Shown here in pieces: positions 25,720 through 35,097 of a DNA stretch of 64,000 nt. Numbering within the stretch: the first letter of the stretch is position 1; every line of letters starts with the position of its first letter. Location of the stretch: NCBI RefSeq assembly GCF_018613415.1, contig NZ_JAGGQG010000029.1:1-64000 (forward strand), given 5' to 3'. The stretch comes from Bacillus sp. ISL-18 (GTDB lineage: Bacteria; Bacillota; Bacilli; Bacillales; Cytobacillaceae). A program made the position numbers and the translations under genes. Under the pieces are notes generated by a model. It was not told where the DNA came from and ran no database searches. It saw only the letters and a list, made by a program, of their open reading frames with translations.

Positions 25720-26283
25720 ATGTCTAATCAAGAGAAGTTAAAGACCGATCCACGAATCAAACGGACAAAGAAAATGTTTAAAGAGGCACTCATCTCATTG
25801 ATTCAGGAACATGAAGACGCAAGTAAATTGACAGTACAAATGATTGCGGACCGAGCCGAATTAAACCGGGCGACGTTCTACTTACACTATCACGATATTC
25901 ACGATCTAATGGAGCAAATGATTGAGGAAGTATTCGAAGAGCTAAATGATACAATGAAATCTTCACCAGAGGGGCAACGGACCATGAAAGTTCAAACACC
26001 TCCGGGAAAGCTGGTCTCCTTTCTTGAGCATTTTTATCGAAATGCAAGACTCTACAATGTAATGCTCGAAAACAAGGACTTCCGCAAAAGAGTGTTTGGT
26101 ATCTTGTTAGATATCGTCACTTATTCGGAAGTAAATCGCAGAGCAAAAGGGCAGTCGTTCCAATTGCCCAAAGAGATTCTTGTTGCCTCGTCACTTGGCA
26201 TCATTACATGGTGGATACAAGAAGGGACCCCTTATAGCCCAAGTTACTTAGCAGAGCTTATTATGCAGAGGTTCAATAATTAA
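25720..26283 (+). CDS. TetR/AcrR-family repressor
   Basis: A 187-residue regulator. The N-terminal HTH is TVQMIADRAELNRATFYLHYHDIHDLM (about residues 39-65), typical of the TetR family with the YLHY helix. The C-terminal ligand domain is not assignable to a drug. ATG 25720 was chosen because GAAGGACT sits upstream; the extended frame from 25675 starts without a ribosome site. It probably represses itself and the diverging DHA2 exporter through the palindrome at 25578, with exporter substrates as inducers. Confidence 0.88.
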   Translation: MSNQEKLKTDPRIKRTKKMFKEALISLIQEHEDASKLTVQMIADRAELNRATFYLHYHDIHDLMEQMIEEVFEELNDTMKSSPEGQRTMKVQTPPGKLVSFLEHFYRNARLYNVMLENKDFRKRVFGILLDIVTYSEVNRRAKGQSFQLPKEILVASSLGIITWWIQEGTPYSPSYLAELIMQRFNN

Positions 26284-26341
26284 CGGAAACCTTCATAGTT
26301 TGGAGACAACATTTTTTTCTGATGACCATTTCTTAAAAAAG

Positions 26342-26383
26342 AAAAAAGACGTATCGAACAATGGTTGGTTCGCACGTCTTTTT
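26342..26383. terminator. Bidirectional terminator between tetR and the GPH symporter
   Basis: AAAAAGACGT and ACGTCTTTTT pair with an inner CGAAC/GTTCG stem. U-runs on both strands. Confidence 0.85.
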
Positions 26384-26448
26384 AATATCATATTTGTTTT
26401 TCAGATTAGCTCGAACCCATTAATAGGTGCCCCTTGATTTTCCAAACG

Positions 26449-27828
26449 TTAAGCTGGTTTGCCGCTTGATTCAAGCGGAGCTTTTCTTTTTTCTGCTAAA
26501 TCAACGGTTAGTTGTAGTGTGCGTTTTTTGTTTAATGGATACAAGAATAGGATGATTAATCCTACTACAGCATAGCCGACTCCCATTATAATTGTATTAA
26601 GTGAGAAAATCCCATGAAGTGTACCTGCTGTTTGTGCTTTAAGCGTAGCATCGTATCCAACAGCGGAAAGGGCAAAACCACCAAGACCGCCAGCTACAGC
26701 TTGGCCTACTTTGCGTGAAAAGGAATAAATCGAATAGATCGTTCCATCTTCTCTTATGCCTGTTAATAGTTCCTGGTAATCAATACAGTCTGTTACAAAT
26801 GCCCAAATTGCTGTATTGAAGAAACAAAGTGCAAAGTAAGCAAGAGATGAAAGAACAATAAATGTTGTTAGACTCATATTTGGCATGAAGTACATTGCAG
26901 TGTACACAACACCAGAAATCACCATCGATATTCCGGACATTTCTTTTTTTCCAAACTTTTTCGCTAATGGAGTGATTAAGGGTATAGCTACGAATGCTAG
27001 AACAGTTTGGACAGTGGTCATGATACTTAAGGTTGTGGCACTACCAAAGTAATCTTTCAGTAAGTACGTTTGAACAGTTCCTTGGAGCATGGTAACTACA
27101 AGTAAAACCAATGCAGCAAGCAGAAGCACCAACAATGCTTTATTTTTCAAAACACCTTTTAAGGTTTTTCCAAGGTTAACTTTTTCCTGAGTTTTAGTGT
27201 TCATTTCAATTCGTTCAGTTGATAATTTATAACATGCCATGTAGCAAGCAAGAGAAAGGATAGCAAAAATAACTGCCCCCATTAGAAAACGATTTGCATT
27301 TGCCTGATTATTAACAAAAAAGATAAATGGAGATGCAGCCCCAATGATTAACCAGGCAAAGTTTGCACCTGCTGTTCTCCAAGTGGCTAAACTTGTACGT
27401 TCATTCGGATTATCTGTCACCACAGATGCCATGGAGCCGTATGGAATATTGACTGTGCTATAAAGAGTTCCCCATAAAATATACGTAACGAATGCCCATG
27501 CTAAATGAAAACCATCTGATACACCTGGTATTTTCACAAACATCAATACACCTGAAATCACTAGCGGGATCGACATTCTTAAAATCCACGGTCTAAATTT
27601 ACCATTTATCCCAGCTTTTCTAGAATCAATAAAACGTCCCCAAGTAACATCAGCCACCGCATCCCATAATCGGGCCGTTAGAAAGAGGACACCAACAGTT
27701 GCAGGGCTGATATGAAGAATATCCGTATAAAAAACCATTAAATAATAAGTTACGATTGCAAAGAAAAAATCATTGCCAAAATCTCCAAACATGTAGCCGA
27801 TTTTGTCTTTTAATCCAAATTGTTGCAT
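26449..27828 (-). CDS. Glycoside-pentoside-hexuronide (GPH) cation symporter
   Basis: A 459-residue sugar symporter with about 12 helices. The GPH hallmarks are GYMFGDFGNDFFF at the N-terminus, the RLWDAVADVTWGRFIDS loop after helix 2, and FRPWILRMSIPL. It carries glycosides, xylosides or hexuronides with H+ or Na+. ATG 27828 follows TGGGGGTAACACTG; the longer frame to 27939 has no ribosome site. It diverges from an AraC regulator at 28339 and probably responds to it. The nearby XylR-like ROK gene and secreted xylanase make a xylan-derived substrate plausible, but this is inference. Confidence 0.88.
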   Translation of the reverse strand: MQQFGLKDKIGYMFGDFGNDFFFAIVTYYLMVFYTDILHISPATVGVLFLTARLWDAVADVTWGRFIDSRKAGINGKFRPWILRMSIPLVISGVLMFVKIPGVSDGFHLAWAFVTYILWGTLYSTVNIPYGSMASVVTDNPNERTSLATWRTAGANFAWLIIGAASPFIFFVNNQANANRFLMGAVIFAILSLACYMACYKLSTERIEMNTKTQEKVNLGKTLKGVLKNKALLVLLLAALVLLVVTMLQGTVQTYLLKDYFGSATTLSIMTTVQTVLAFVAIPLITPLAKKFGKKEMSGISMVISGVVYTAMYFMPNMSLTTFIVLSSLAYFALCFFNTAIWAFVTDCIDYQELLTGIREDGTIYSIYSFSRKVGQAVAGGLGGFALSAVGYDATLKAQTAGTLHGIFSLNTIIMGVGYAVVGLIILFLYPLNKKRTLQLTVDLAEKRKAPLESSGKPA

Positions 27829-28338
27829 CAGTGTTACCCCCATTATTCTTAAATATGATAAGAATTCGTAAAACGCTTTCAGTTTTAGTAATATAAAGTT
27901 GGTTGAATTTAGAATTAGTCCTGTTTGCTGGTGTTCCAAAAAGCGTTAAAGTATTTACTGTAAAATCTCTTTCAAATCCTATTGAAAAAAGTACATTAAC
28001 AGACCTTTCTAGAGAGATTTCAATTAATTAGTTAATTTATTAAACAAACCAATTGAAGATTCAAATTATCATCCATTACCTCCTTTATTCGAGTCTTTTT
28101 CTAAGGTGAAATGACCAAAATAACCCAAATTACCCAACCTTACTTAAACTTAAACTTGTTGTTGGCTTAACCGTTAATTGGTATCATTAACATATTCAAA
28201 TAATAAGGATAATAAAGCGTTTTCACATCCAATTTTGTTGTTTTTTTTATAAAATTGAGACTTTGTAAAAAAAATAATTTTTCCATTCTTACTATGATCT
28301 AGATAATAATGTGGTAAATGATTCGAAAGGTGATTAAA
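27829..28338. promoter_or_regulatory. Control region between GPH symporter and AraC gene
   Basis: This divergent region has two half-cre matches: 27867-27882 (CTGAAAGCG on the minus strand) and 28210-28225 (AAAGCGTTTTCA). Each matches only one half of WTGNAANCGNWNNCAW. CCCAAATTACCCAAC repeats near 28115-28140 could be regulator half-sites. None is proven. Confidence 0.35.
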
Positions 28339-29550
28339 ATGGATGAACTTCTAAGTAAATGTTTGCTTATTAAAAATGCTTTTAATATAGATGTTCAGGT
28401 GTTTGATCATCAGTTTCAAACGATTTTTCACCTATCTAGTGATAATGAGCCGCTCATTTTGGTTGAAGCACGAAAAAGAATCTACTCTGATCTTCAACAA
28501 GCGCTAGAAAAGGCAAATAAAAATAGTTTTTGTTTTCATACAGATTCTTTTCAACTCTCGTATTTCGCGGTTGGTAACCAGAAAGAAGCACAGTTTACTG
28601 AAATTATTTTAGTTGGCCCTTTCTTAAATGAGCGGGTTAATGACTCATTTCTATGGAATATAATTAGGAACAATCGTCTTGAAAATACCTGGTTCAACCC
28701 TTTAGAAAAGTTTTATAAATCATTAGTCTATTTAGGACAATCATACCTAGCAGTCGGTGATATGTTAGTAAATCTAATAGTTAACCCGCATATTGACTCT
28801 CAATTTATTATGATGAATAACAGAGATAAGCGCGATCAGCCGTTGGTACAGCTAGAGGATTATGACCGGAAGGGCTTGGACATTAAACTAAGGTATGAGG
28901 CAGAAAAGAAGTTTTTACATTTTATTGAAACTGGGGATAAAGAGAGTGCCATGAAAGCATTGCCTGAATATACAGGTGATTTTTTATATAGAGTCCCAGG
29001 GAATCCATTAAGGGCAAAAAAAAATATTACCTTTTCGAGTAATACCCTGTATAGGATCGCTGCGGCTAAAGGAGGAGTTGAACCACAATATTTACATGCA
29101 ATTTCCGATAAATTCGCGTTGAGGATTGAGGAGGCTGTGTCTATGTCGGAATTAGATACAGTGGAATTCAGTATGATAGAAGAATATTGTGAGGCGGTAA
29201 AGAACTTTGCAGTTAAAGGATATAGTCCTGTCGTAAGGAAAGCCTTAGTGCATATAAATCTCTACTTTAATGAACCTATTAATGTGCAAACTATAGCTGA
29301 TGAAATTGGATTTAATCGAACTTATCTTGCAAAGAAATTTAAACAGGAAGTGCAAATAAGTGTGATTGATTATATTCATAAAAAGCGGATCGATGAGGCC
29401 ATTTTTCTCATTGAACAAGGGCGGTTATCGATTACAGATATTGGTATCCAAGTAGGCTTTAGCAGCTATAATTATTTTTGTAAGGTATTCAAAGAAGTTA
29501 CAGGAATGACAGCAACAGAATATAAAGGCAGTAAGAAAAGAGGCACATGA
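28339..29550 (+). CDS. AraC-family transcriptional regulator
   Basis: A 403-residue protein. The last hundred residues hold both AraC helix-turn-helix motifs (VQTIADEIGFNRTYLAKKFKQ and ITDIGIQVGFSSYNYFCKVFKE), ending in the usual TATEYKG. The N-terminal 280 residues are a sensor domain like that of streptococcal/Bacillus sugar-responsive AraC regulators, without transmembrane segments. ATG 28339 has GAAAGGTGAT at good spacing. It diverges from the GPH symporter and presumably activates it in response to its sugar. Terminator at 29536. Confidence 0.85.
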   Translation: MDELLSKCLLIKNAFNIDVQVFDHQFQTIFHLSSDNEPLILVEARKRIYSDLQQALEKANKNSFCFHTDSFQLSYFAVGNQKEAQFTEIILVGPFLNERVNDSFLWNIIRNNRLENTWFNPLEKFYKSLVYLGQSYLAVGDMLVNLIVNPHIDSQFIMMNNRDKRDQPLVQLEDYDRKGLDIKLRYEAEKKFLHFIETGDKESAMKALPEYTGDFLYRVPGNPLRAKKNITFSSNTLYRIAAAKGGVEPQYLHAISDKFALRIEEAVSMSELDTVEFSMIEEYCEAVKNFAVKGYSPVVRKALVHINLYFNEPINVQTIADEIGFNRTYLAKKFKQEVQISVIDYIHKKRIDEAIFLIEQGRLSITDIGIQVGFSSYNYFCKVFKEVTGMTATEYKGSKKRGT

Positions 29551-29570
29551 TTAACTCATGGCCTCTTTTT
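29536..29570. terminator. Terminator of the AraC gene
   Basis: AAAAGAGGC and GCCTCTTTTT pair with inner ATG/CAT. It overlaps the stop codon and serves the convergent tetR gene too. Confidence 0.75.
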
Positions 29571-29587
29571 GAATGTTAAGCAGGCAT

Positions 29588-30145
29588 CTATTGGATACCT
29601 TTCCAATAAATATCCCATGTGATCTTTTGGGCTCTTTCGTAAGCTAGGCGTGTTTCATATACTAATTGAATATCTAGACCATCCAGCATCGTAACAAAAG
29701 CAATCGTACATTCTTCAGGACTTAATCTACTCTTATGCCGGGTAAAGCATAATCTTAGTACCTCTTTTAACGCTGTTAAGTACATCCGGAACTGTGAAAG
29801 TACAAAATCATGTACCTCTAGTGGTGTAATGAATGATAATGAGTACATTAAGGTAACATTAGGTTCTGTCAAAAAACGATTCTTATGTTCAGTAATAAAA
29901 TCATACAACTGTTTTTCTAATGGTTCCTCTTTATGTTCTTCAAAATAGTGACGAACAAAGGTACATTCTTCTTCGATTACCTCTTTATACACTTCCATAA
30001 GTAACACTTTTTTTGTTGGATAGTGGTAAGAAAGGGATTGTTTGCGAATTCCAGCCTCTTCAGCGATTTGAGCCATTTTAGTTCCATCATAACCAAACTG
30101 GTTAAAATGTTTTATGGCGATTTTTTTAATCTGTTCTTTGCTCAT
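29588..30145 (-). CDS. TetR-family regulator (cotranscribed with MFS)
   Basis: A 185-residue TetR protein with HTH TKMAQIAEEAGIRKQSLSYHYPTKKVLL at about residues 22-50. It lies 10 bases after the MFS gene in the same direction, with AATATGAGC..GAGGTAATATGAG-like ribosome spacing, so the two form an operon. It likely represses the operon promoter at 31429, whose spacer is a perfect palindrome. The C-terminal ligand is unknown. Confidence 0.87.
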   Translation of the reverse strand: MSKEQIKKIAIKHFNQFGYDGTKMAQIAEEAGIRKQSLSYHYPTKKVLLMEVYKEVIEEECTFVRHYFEEHKEEPLEKQLYDFITEHKNRFLTEPNVTLMYSLSFITPLEVHDFVLSQFRMYLTALKEVLRLCFTRHKSRLSPEECTIAFVTMLDGLDIQLVYETRLAYERAQKITWDIYWKGIQ

Positions 30146-30155
30146 ATTACCTCCA

Positions 30156-31385
30156 TTAGCGAAAAAGTGAATCCTTCTGATTTTTTGCAGCGGCTATCTG
30201 TCTATTTTTACTGGCAGTATAAATTATATAGATAAGTAGAAACAATAAATAAGCGATTATAGCTACGAAATATACTGACTGGTATGAAAATGCTTCTGCA
30301 ACGAGACCAAGAATAAGTGAACCTCCTCCTAAACCAAAATCGAAGAAATTAAAAAAGGAGGCAATAGAATTTTCGCGTTCATATATTTCTACCATGCTTA
30401 AGCACCATGTTTGAAGTGCTGGAAAAATAGCCCCAAATCCTGAGCCATATAGGAATCCGGCTATAAGAAACTGGAGTTCATTATGTGCTAATAATAACAC
30501 AATAACCCCCGCTATCGTAATCATTCCTGAGGGTATTAAAACTGCTCCGGGTCCATAACGGTCAAACATTTTTCCGGAAATCACCCGCACCACTAGACCA
30601 CTCGCTGCGGAAAGAAAGAAAAACCATGCAACAAGGTGAAATCCTTTTTCTACTGCGTATAAAGCCGTAAAGGACATGACACCACCAGCAGCTATTCCTG
30701 TCATAAAGATAAGAATAGAAGGGAGCAATACTCGTTTTTCGACCCATTTGAATTTTGAAGGAGTATGGTTTTCAGTCCCGTTTTCATTACTAAACTCAGA
30801 TTTTCTAGAAGTAAAACAGGCGAATAATATTGCTAAGAGAGAAATCGCCATAGCACTCCAAAACATGCCATTAAAATCAAAGGATTGTAACAGACTAACC
30901 CCTATTACCGGCCCTAGAGAGATAGCGATGGTCTCCCCAACACCAAAATAACCCATAGCTTCACCCATTCGCTCCTTAGGCATATTTTCAGCCGCAATGG
31001 TTGTAATATAGATGGTTGCTAATCCAAATCCAATCCCATGAATTAAACGAATAGCAAGAAGTGTCCAAAAATCTGACGCCAGGTAGTAAAACCCTGTTGA
31101 AAGTGCACAAATTGCCATCCCGAAAATCAGTAGATATTTTTTATTGAATCTGGTTGTGAGTATCCCAGAAAATGGGCGGACAAGAATAGCTGAAACTGTA
31201 AAAATCCCTGTGATCAGGCCAATTTGGGAAGCTTCACCTCCAATGCTTGATACAAACAAGGGCAAGGTGGGAAGCAACATTTCAAACGCCATAAACAGCA
31301 AGCCGTTTGCTGCCATAATAAAGAGGAAAGAGCGGGTCCATAAGCTTACTTTTACTTTTGTAGCTGAATCGATTTGGTCAGACAT
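30156..31385 (-). CDS. MFS exporter
   Basis: A 409-residue transporter with 12 helices. The N-terminal half has the motif-A-like loop RPFSGILTTRFNKK and GEAMGYFGVGETIAISLGPVIG. It resembles bacterial drug or metabolite exporters of the DHA1 type. GTG 31394 was rejected because it lies inside the ribosome site GAGGTGAT; ATG 31385 has correct spacing. First gene of an operon with a tetR gene, controlled by a palindromic operator in its promoter. Confidence 0.85.
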   Translation of the reverse strand: MSDQIDSATKVKVSLWTRSFLFIMAANGLLFMAFEMLLPTLPLFVSSIGGEASQIGLITGIFTVSAILVRPFSGILTTRFNKKYLLIFGMAICALSTGFYYLASDFWTLLAIRLIHGIGFGLATIYITTIAAENMPKERMGEAMGYFGVGETIAISLGPVIGVSLLQSFDFNGMFWSAMAISLLAILFACFTSRKSEFSNENGTENHTPSKFKWVEKRVLLPSILIFMTGIAAGGVMSFTALYAVEKGFHLVAWFFFLSAASGLVVRVISGKMFDRYGPGAVLIPSGMITIAGVIVLLLAHNELQFLIAGFLYGSGFGAIFPALQTWCLSMVEIYERENSIASFFNFFDFGLGGGSLILGLVAEAFSYQSVYFVAIIAYLLFLLIYIIYTASKNRQIAAAKNQKDSLFR

Positions 31386-31428
31386 AAGAATCACCTCAAA
31401 ATGATATATACTTTCAAATATAAAAAGT

Positions 31429-31457
31429 ATTTTATCTGACGATGGTCAGATTGTAAA
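31429..31457 (-). promoter_or_regulatory. MFS-tetR promoter with operator filling the spacer
   Basis: On the minus strand the order is TTTACA, 17 bases, TAAAAT. The spacer plus one base is the perfect palindrome ATCTGAC-CATC-GTCAGAT (31434-31451). Bound TetR would block RNA polymerase directly, giving autoregulation of the operon. Confidence 0.7.
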
Positions 31458-31517
31458 TGATTATAAAAATATTTAAAACCAATACGCAATTTTATATAAA
31501 AGATAGCAATATTGGAT

Positions 31518-31533
31518 GTGAAAACGTATTCAA
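31518..31533 (+). promoter_or_regulatory. cre-like site before the ROK gene
   Basis: GTGAAAACGTATTCAA matches cre at all positions but the first. It lies about 175 bases before the ROK regulator, suggesting catabolite control. Confidence 0.5.
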
Positions 31534-31706
31534 TATTGCTACTATAAATCTATATAATATTTAGGGTATCGAAAAATAAATAATGATTTTGCACTGGAAA
31601 ACATTCTGTTTGTTAGGAAATCTATAAACTTGGTCATGGACTAACCTATTAATGTAGCATGTCAAGGAGTTAGATAGATGTTTTTATGAGTAGAAGGGTG
31701 ATCTTC

Positions 31707-32891
31707 ATGGAAATAGGCGTAGGTACTTATCTTAAGAAGATAAATAGAAGCTTGATTATTAGTAAAATTATAGAACATGGAAAGATTTCGAGGGCTGATT
31801 TATCTAATATTACTAACTTAACTAAAGCTACTATTTCTGTACAGGTAGCAAATCTACTAAAAGAAGAGATAATAGTTGAATCGCAGCAGGAGTATAACCA
31901 TGTTGGAAGAAAGCCAATCATGCTATCTTTAAATGCGGATGCTGGTTATGCTTTAGGAGTTGATTTAGACTATCAAAATATAACTTTTGCTGTATCCGAT
32001 ATTCTGGGGAATCCAGTTCATTCTGAAAATTTAAATGTAGAAAACTCGAACTATAAAGAGATTCTTCAAATATTAATCGACCATATAAGCGAATATAAAG
32101 AAAAATATTCTAAAAGTCGATTTGGGATTGTTGGCGTAGTCATTGGAATTCATGGAACTGTGAAGAGTGACCAAACCATCGGCTTTGTTCCACAGCATCA
32201 ATGGCATAACAAGGATTTAAAGGGCGACTTAGAGAAAAATTTAGATATGATGGTTTATATTGAAAATAATGCAAATTTATGTACATTTGCGGAAAAGGTC
32301 TTTAATTGCCATCGAAGTGAGAACTTAATCAATATCAGTATGTATTCTGGAATAGGCCTAGGATTTTTGATTAATGGTGAATTGGTAAAAGGATATCAGG
32401 GACATGCAGGTGAAATGGGCCACATGATCATTAATCCTAATGGGGAATTATGTAATTGTGGTAATTCCGGCTGCTGGGAGCTTTACACTTCAGAAGTCAG
32501 CTTTTTTAAACAATTATCTAAAAAACTAAATAAAGCCAAATTGACTTATAAAGAGCTTGAAAGTCTAATTGCTTTACGAGACCCAGTAGTTATGACTCAG
32601 ATAGACGTGTTTATTAAGTATATCTCTATCGGTTTAAATAATATAATAAATATATTAAATCCTGATACAGTAGTGTTTAATAGTGAATTATTGCAATTAT
32701 TTCCTGATGTTGAGAGTAAAATTAAAACAAACTTAAAATCCTCCATTAGTAATTATAAAGAATTCTTATTATCAAGGCTTGGGAGAAAAGCGTGTGTATT
32801 GGGCGCCTGTACCCTGGCAATTAAGAATTTCCTAGAAATAACTGATTTAAGCCTGCCATTTGAACAAAATGTCTTGGAACAGATTATTTAA
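31707..32891 (+). CDS. ROK-family repressor, XylR-like
   Basis: A 394-residue regulator. Residues 10-65 are a winged HTH (ISRADLSNITNLTKATISVQVANLL), and the rest is a ROK sugar-kinase-like domain with DLDYQNITFAV, the GHAGEMGHMIINPNG segment and the zinc site CNCGNSGCWE. The pattern is close to XylR, which senses xylose and represses xyl genes. ATG 31707 follows GAAGGGTGAT; 31686 is less likely. There are no xylAB genes nearby, so its target is elsewhere or is the xylanase at 35-39 kb (inference). Confidence 0.83.
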   Translation: MEIGVGTYLKKINRSLIISKIIEHGKISRADLSNITNLTKATISVQVANLLKEEIIVESQQEYNHVGRKPIMLSLNADAGYALGVDLDYQNITFAVSDILGNPVHSENLNVENSNYKEILQILIDHISEYKEKYSKSRFGIVGVVIGIHGTVKSDQTIGFVPQHQWHNKDLKGDLEKNLDMMVYIENNANLCTFAEKVFNCHRSENLINISMYSGIGLGFLINGELVKGYQGHAGEMGHMIINPNGELCNCGNSGCWELYTSEVSFFKQLSKKLNKAKLTYKELESLIALRDPVVMTQIDVFIKYISIGLNNIINILNPDTVVFNSELLQLFPDVESKIKTNLKSSISNYKEFLLSRLGRKACVLGACTLAIKNFLEITDLSLPFEQNVLEQII

Positions 32892-32906
32892 AAAAAGCCA
32901 TAAATT

Positions 32907-32940
32907 TGAGCCCCAAAATCTTTTGTGATTTTGGGGCTCA
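32907..32940. terminator. GC-rich hairpin after the ROK gene
   Basis: TGAGCCCCAAAATC and GATTTTGGGGCTCA pair perfectly around TTTTGT. The tail GTGCTTG lacks a U-run on the plus strand. Confidence 0.55.
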
Positions 32941-32999
32941 GTGCTTGTCAAACTTATAACAATAAAACGAGGGTCTGCTTTCGTTTTCCTTCTGAAATA

Positions 33000-33896
33000 T
33001 TAAGCTCCAATTTTCCCTTTAATGACAACCTGTTTCGTGGTCTGCTTCCTATTTACGAGATAAATACTAGCCACAATTAGTACAATTCCTAAAAATAAGA
33101 GTTTCGTAAAGGGTTCGTTCAAAAATACAGTTCCTATGACAACTGCGAGCATTGGAACTAAAAATGTAAATGTTGCCACAACACTTGCGTCCCCTGTTTT
33201 CACAAGTATGACGTACAAAATCCATGATATCGCGATTCCGAGAATTGTACCAAATGAAAGCCCCCACAAAAAAGTATCATTCCAGACAATGCTAGTCCAT
33301 TTTTCAGACGAAAGTCCGGCTATCATAAGAATACATCCCCCAATTAAACACTGGAAAGCAACCATCCAAAGAGTATCAACCGAGTGAGCATTTTTTTTGG
33401 TGTAAACCGTCCCTAACGCCCAGGAAAGGGCTGATAATAAACCGAATATAATACCTAAAATTGAGACATGGCCGGAAAATCCCTCTGCGCTGACAGAAAT
33501 GACTCCAAGAAACCCTAGAAGCAGCCCCAATACTTTAGTTAGTGTCATCGATTCGCCTAACCATAGCCAAGCAAGAAGACCTACTAAAATAGGTTGAAAA
33601 TAGACAATTACAGAGAATAAACCCGATGGTACTAATTTAAGCCCCTCTGTTTGCAGCCCATAGAACAACGCAATATTTAAAGTGCCGGTAACAACATATA
33701 TTTTCCAATTCTTTCGCCATTGAATGCGGGCACGTGTTTTCCAAATGACTGCACCTAACAGCACTCCGCCAAACAAACACCGCATCCCTGCAAAAAGCAA
33801 TGGAGGTGTAAATACCAATGCAAGTTTATAAATGGGCCAAGAAACACTCCAAATTATGATTAAGCCTGCCATCATTAAAAACCATTTTCCATTCAT
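33000..33896 (-). CDS. EamA/DMT-family transporter
   Basis: A 298-residue membrane protein with ten helices, made of two five-helix EamA repeats (first ending near 130, second beginning near 145). It typically exports amino acids or metabolites. Features include SVSWPIYKLAL in helix 1, FYGLQTEGLKLVPSGLFSV and YFQPILVGLLAWLWLGE in the first repeat. The start was set at ATG 33896, after GGGAGAAGGG, rather than the TTG at 33899. It is transcribed toward the ROK gene. Confidence 0.85.
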   Translation of the reverse strand: MNGKWFLMMAGLIIIWSVSWPIYKLALVFTPPLLFAGMRCLFGGVLLGAVIWKTRARIQWRKNWKIYVVTGTLNIALFYGLQTEGLKLVPSGLFSVIVYFQPILVGLLAWLWLGESMTLTKVLGLLLGFLGVISVSAEGFSGHVSILGIIFGLLSALSWALGTVYTKKNAHSVDTLWMVAFQCLIGGCILMIAGLSSEKWTSIVWNDTFLWGLSFGTILGIAISWILYVILVKTGDASVVATFTFLVPMLAVVIGTVFLNEPFTKLLFLGIVLIVASIYLVNRKQTTKQVVIKGKIGA

Positions 33897-34297
33897 CAAA
33901 GCCCTTCTCCCTTATTAAACTAACTAACTGGCTCATAAACTTTGGAGCCAATGTCCTATCACTAAAAAAAACAATAACTTTCATAGAATACGCCCCTTGA
34001 TAAAATATTTCAATTAAGAAATCTTGGATAAAATTTACCATGACTGTTAGATTCCCAAGAAGCATAGTTAAACTGCCACATAATTCAAATCATCGCCACT
34101 ACAGGTGACCTCCTAATGTTTACCTCATTTCCTGATAGGGTATTTGATGATGTAGAAAAGGCAGATCCACTAAAATGCCTGCCTATTTCTATTCTTTTAT
34201 TCAATCAATCAAGGAAATAATGTTTTTGACATTGATAACATCTTCTACAGGTATTTATAATAAATAGACAACCCAAAATGAAACGAGTGTTTATGTA
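33897..34297. other. Intergenic stretch between eamA and ung
   Basis: About 400 bases with no supported gene. On the minus strand a frame from ATG 33999 (MKVIVFFSDRTLAPKF) runs over the eamA start after AAGGGGCG; it could be a leader peptide but looks like chance. A perfect ribosome site AGGAGGT on the minus strand near 34107-34113 opens only a four-codon frame. Confidence 0.35.
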
Positions 34298-34972
34298 ATG
34301 ACTATTTTAAAAAATGACTGGGCTCCTTTACTAGAACGGGAATTCACAGAAAGCTATTATCTGCGTTTGCGGCAAAAACTAAAGGAAGAATACCAAAATA
34401 AAGTAATTTATCCTGATAGAAATGATATATACAATGCACTTCATTTTACTTCCTTTGAGGATACAAAAGTGGTGATTATCGGACAGGATCCGTATCATGG
34501 AGAGGGACAGGCTCATGGACTTAGTTTTTCCGTCAAGCCAGGGGTGGGCATACCGCCTTCATTGAAAAATATTTATAAAGAATTGCATGATGATATAGGC
34601 TGCGAGGTACCAAATCATGGATCTCTAACGGATTGGACGGGGCAGGGAGTGCTGCTGCTTAATGCAGTGCTCACTGTACAGGCAGGAAAGCCCAACTCGC
34701 ATAAAGGGATAGGCTGGGAAAAGTTTACTGATAGAATCATAGAAATTCTGAATGAACGAACGACACCTGTAGTCTTTATCTTGTGGGGAAGATTTGCCCA
34801 GCAAAAGCAACAGCTGATTACCTCACCAAGACATTTTATTATAAAATCACCGCATCCTAGTCCGTTTTCTGCCAACAGTGGTTTTTTTGGCAGCAAGCCT
34901 TTTTCCCGGACTAATGAGTTCTTACGCCAAACAGGGCAAAAGGAGATTGACTGGACAATCTCAAACATTTAG
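34298..34972 (+). CDS. ung: Uracil-DNA glycosylase
   Basis: It removes uracil from DNA as the first step of base excision repair. The 224 residues are normal for family-1 UNG. The catalytic water-activating loop is GQDPYHGEGQAHG (Asp), and the DNA-minor-groove loop is HPSPFSANSGFFG, where Phe replaces the more common Leu in HPSPLS. LLLNAVLTV is also typical. The ribosome site is weak (ACGAGTG), suggesting modest expression. Free-standing between unrelated genes, with a bidirectional terminator downstream. Confidence 0.95.
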   Translation: MTILKNDWAPLLEREFTESYYLRLRQKLKEEYQNKVIYPDRNDIYNALHFTSFEDTKVVIIGQDPYHGEGQAHGLSFSVKPGVGIPPSLKNIYKELHDDIGCEVPNHGSLTDWTGQGVLLLNAVLTVQAGKPNSHKGIGWEKFTDRIIEILNERTTPVVFILWGRFAQQKQQLITSPRHFIIKSPHPSPFSANSGFFGSKPFSRTNEFLRQTGQKEIDWTISNI

Positions 34973-35049
34973 GTAAAAAGTCTAATGGTGTTTGTTTCTA
35001 TGCAGATACGCCACAAACGTTTAGGCTATCTATAACAAATCTAATCAAA

Positions 35050-35084
35050 GAAATACCCTGAATGGTGTACATTCAGGGTATTTC
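35050..35084. terminator. Bidirectional terminator between ung and the xylanase gene
   Basis: GAAATACCCTGAATG and CATTCAGGGTATTTC pair perfectly around GTGTA. Confidence 0.75.
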
Positions 35085-35097
35085 AACATTTTAAATA

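Noticed and set aside
27829..28338. Two cre-like half sites in the GPH/AraC control region
   Set aside because: Each matches only one half of the consensus, so I do not claim CcpA sites; mentioned only as weak elements.
33826..34065. Minus-strand 79-codon frame overlapping the eamA start
   Set aside because: It overlaps the real exporter start in another frame and has no family pattern; only its internal ATG has a weak ribosome site.
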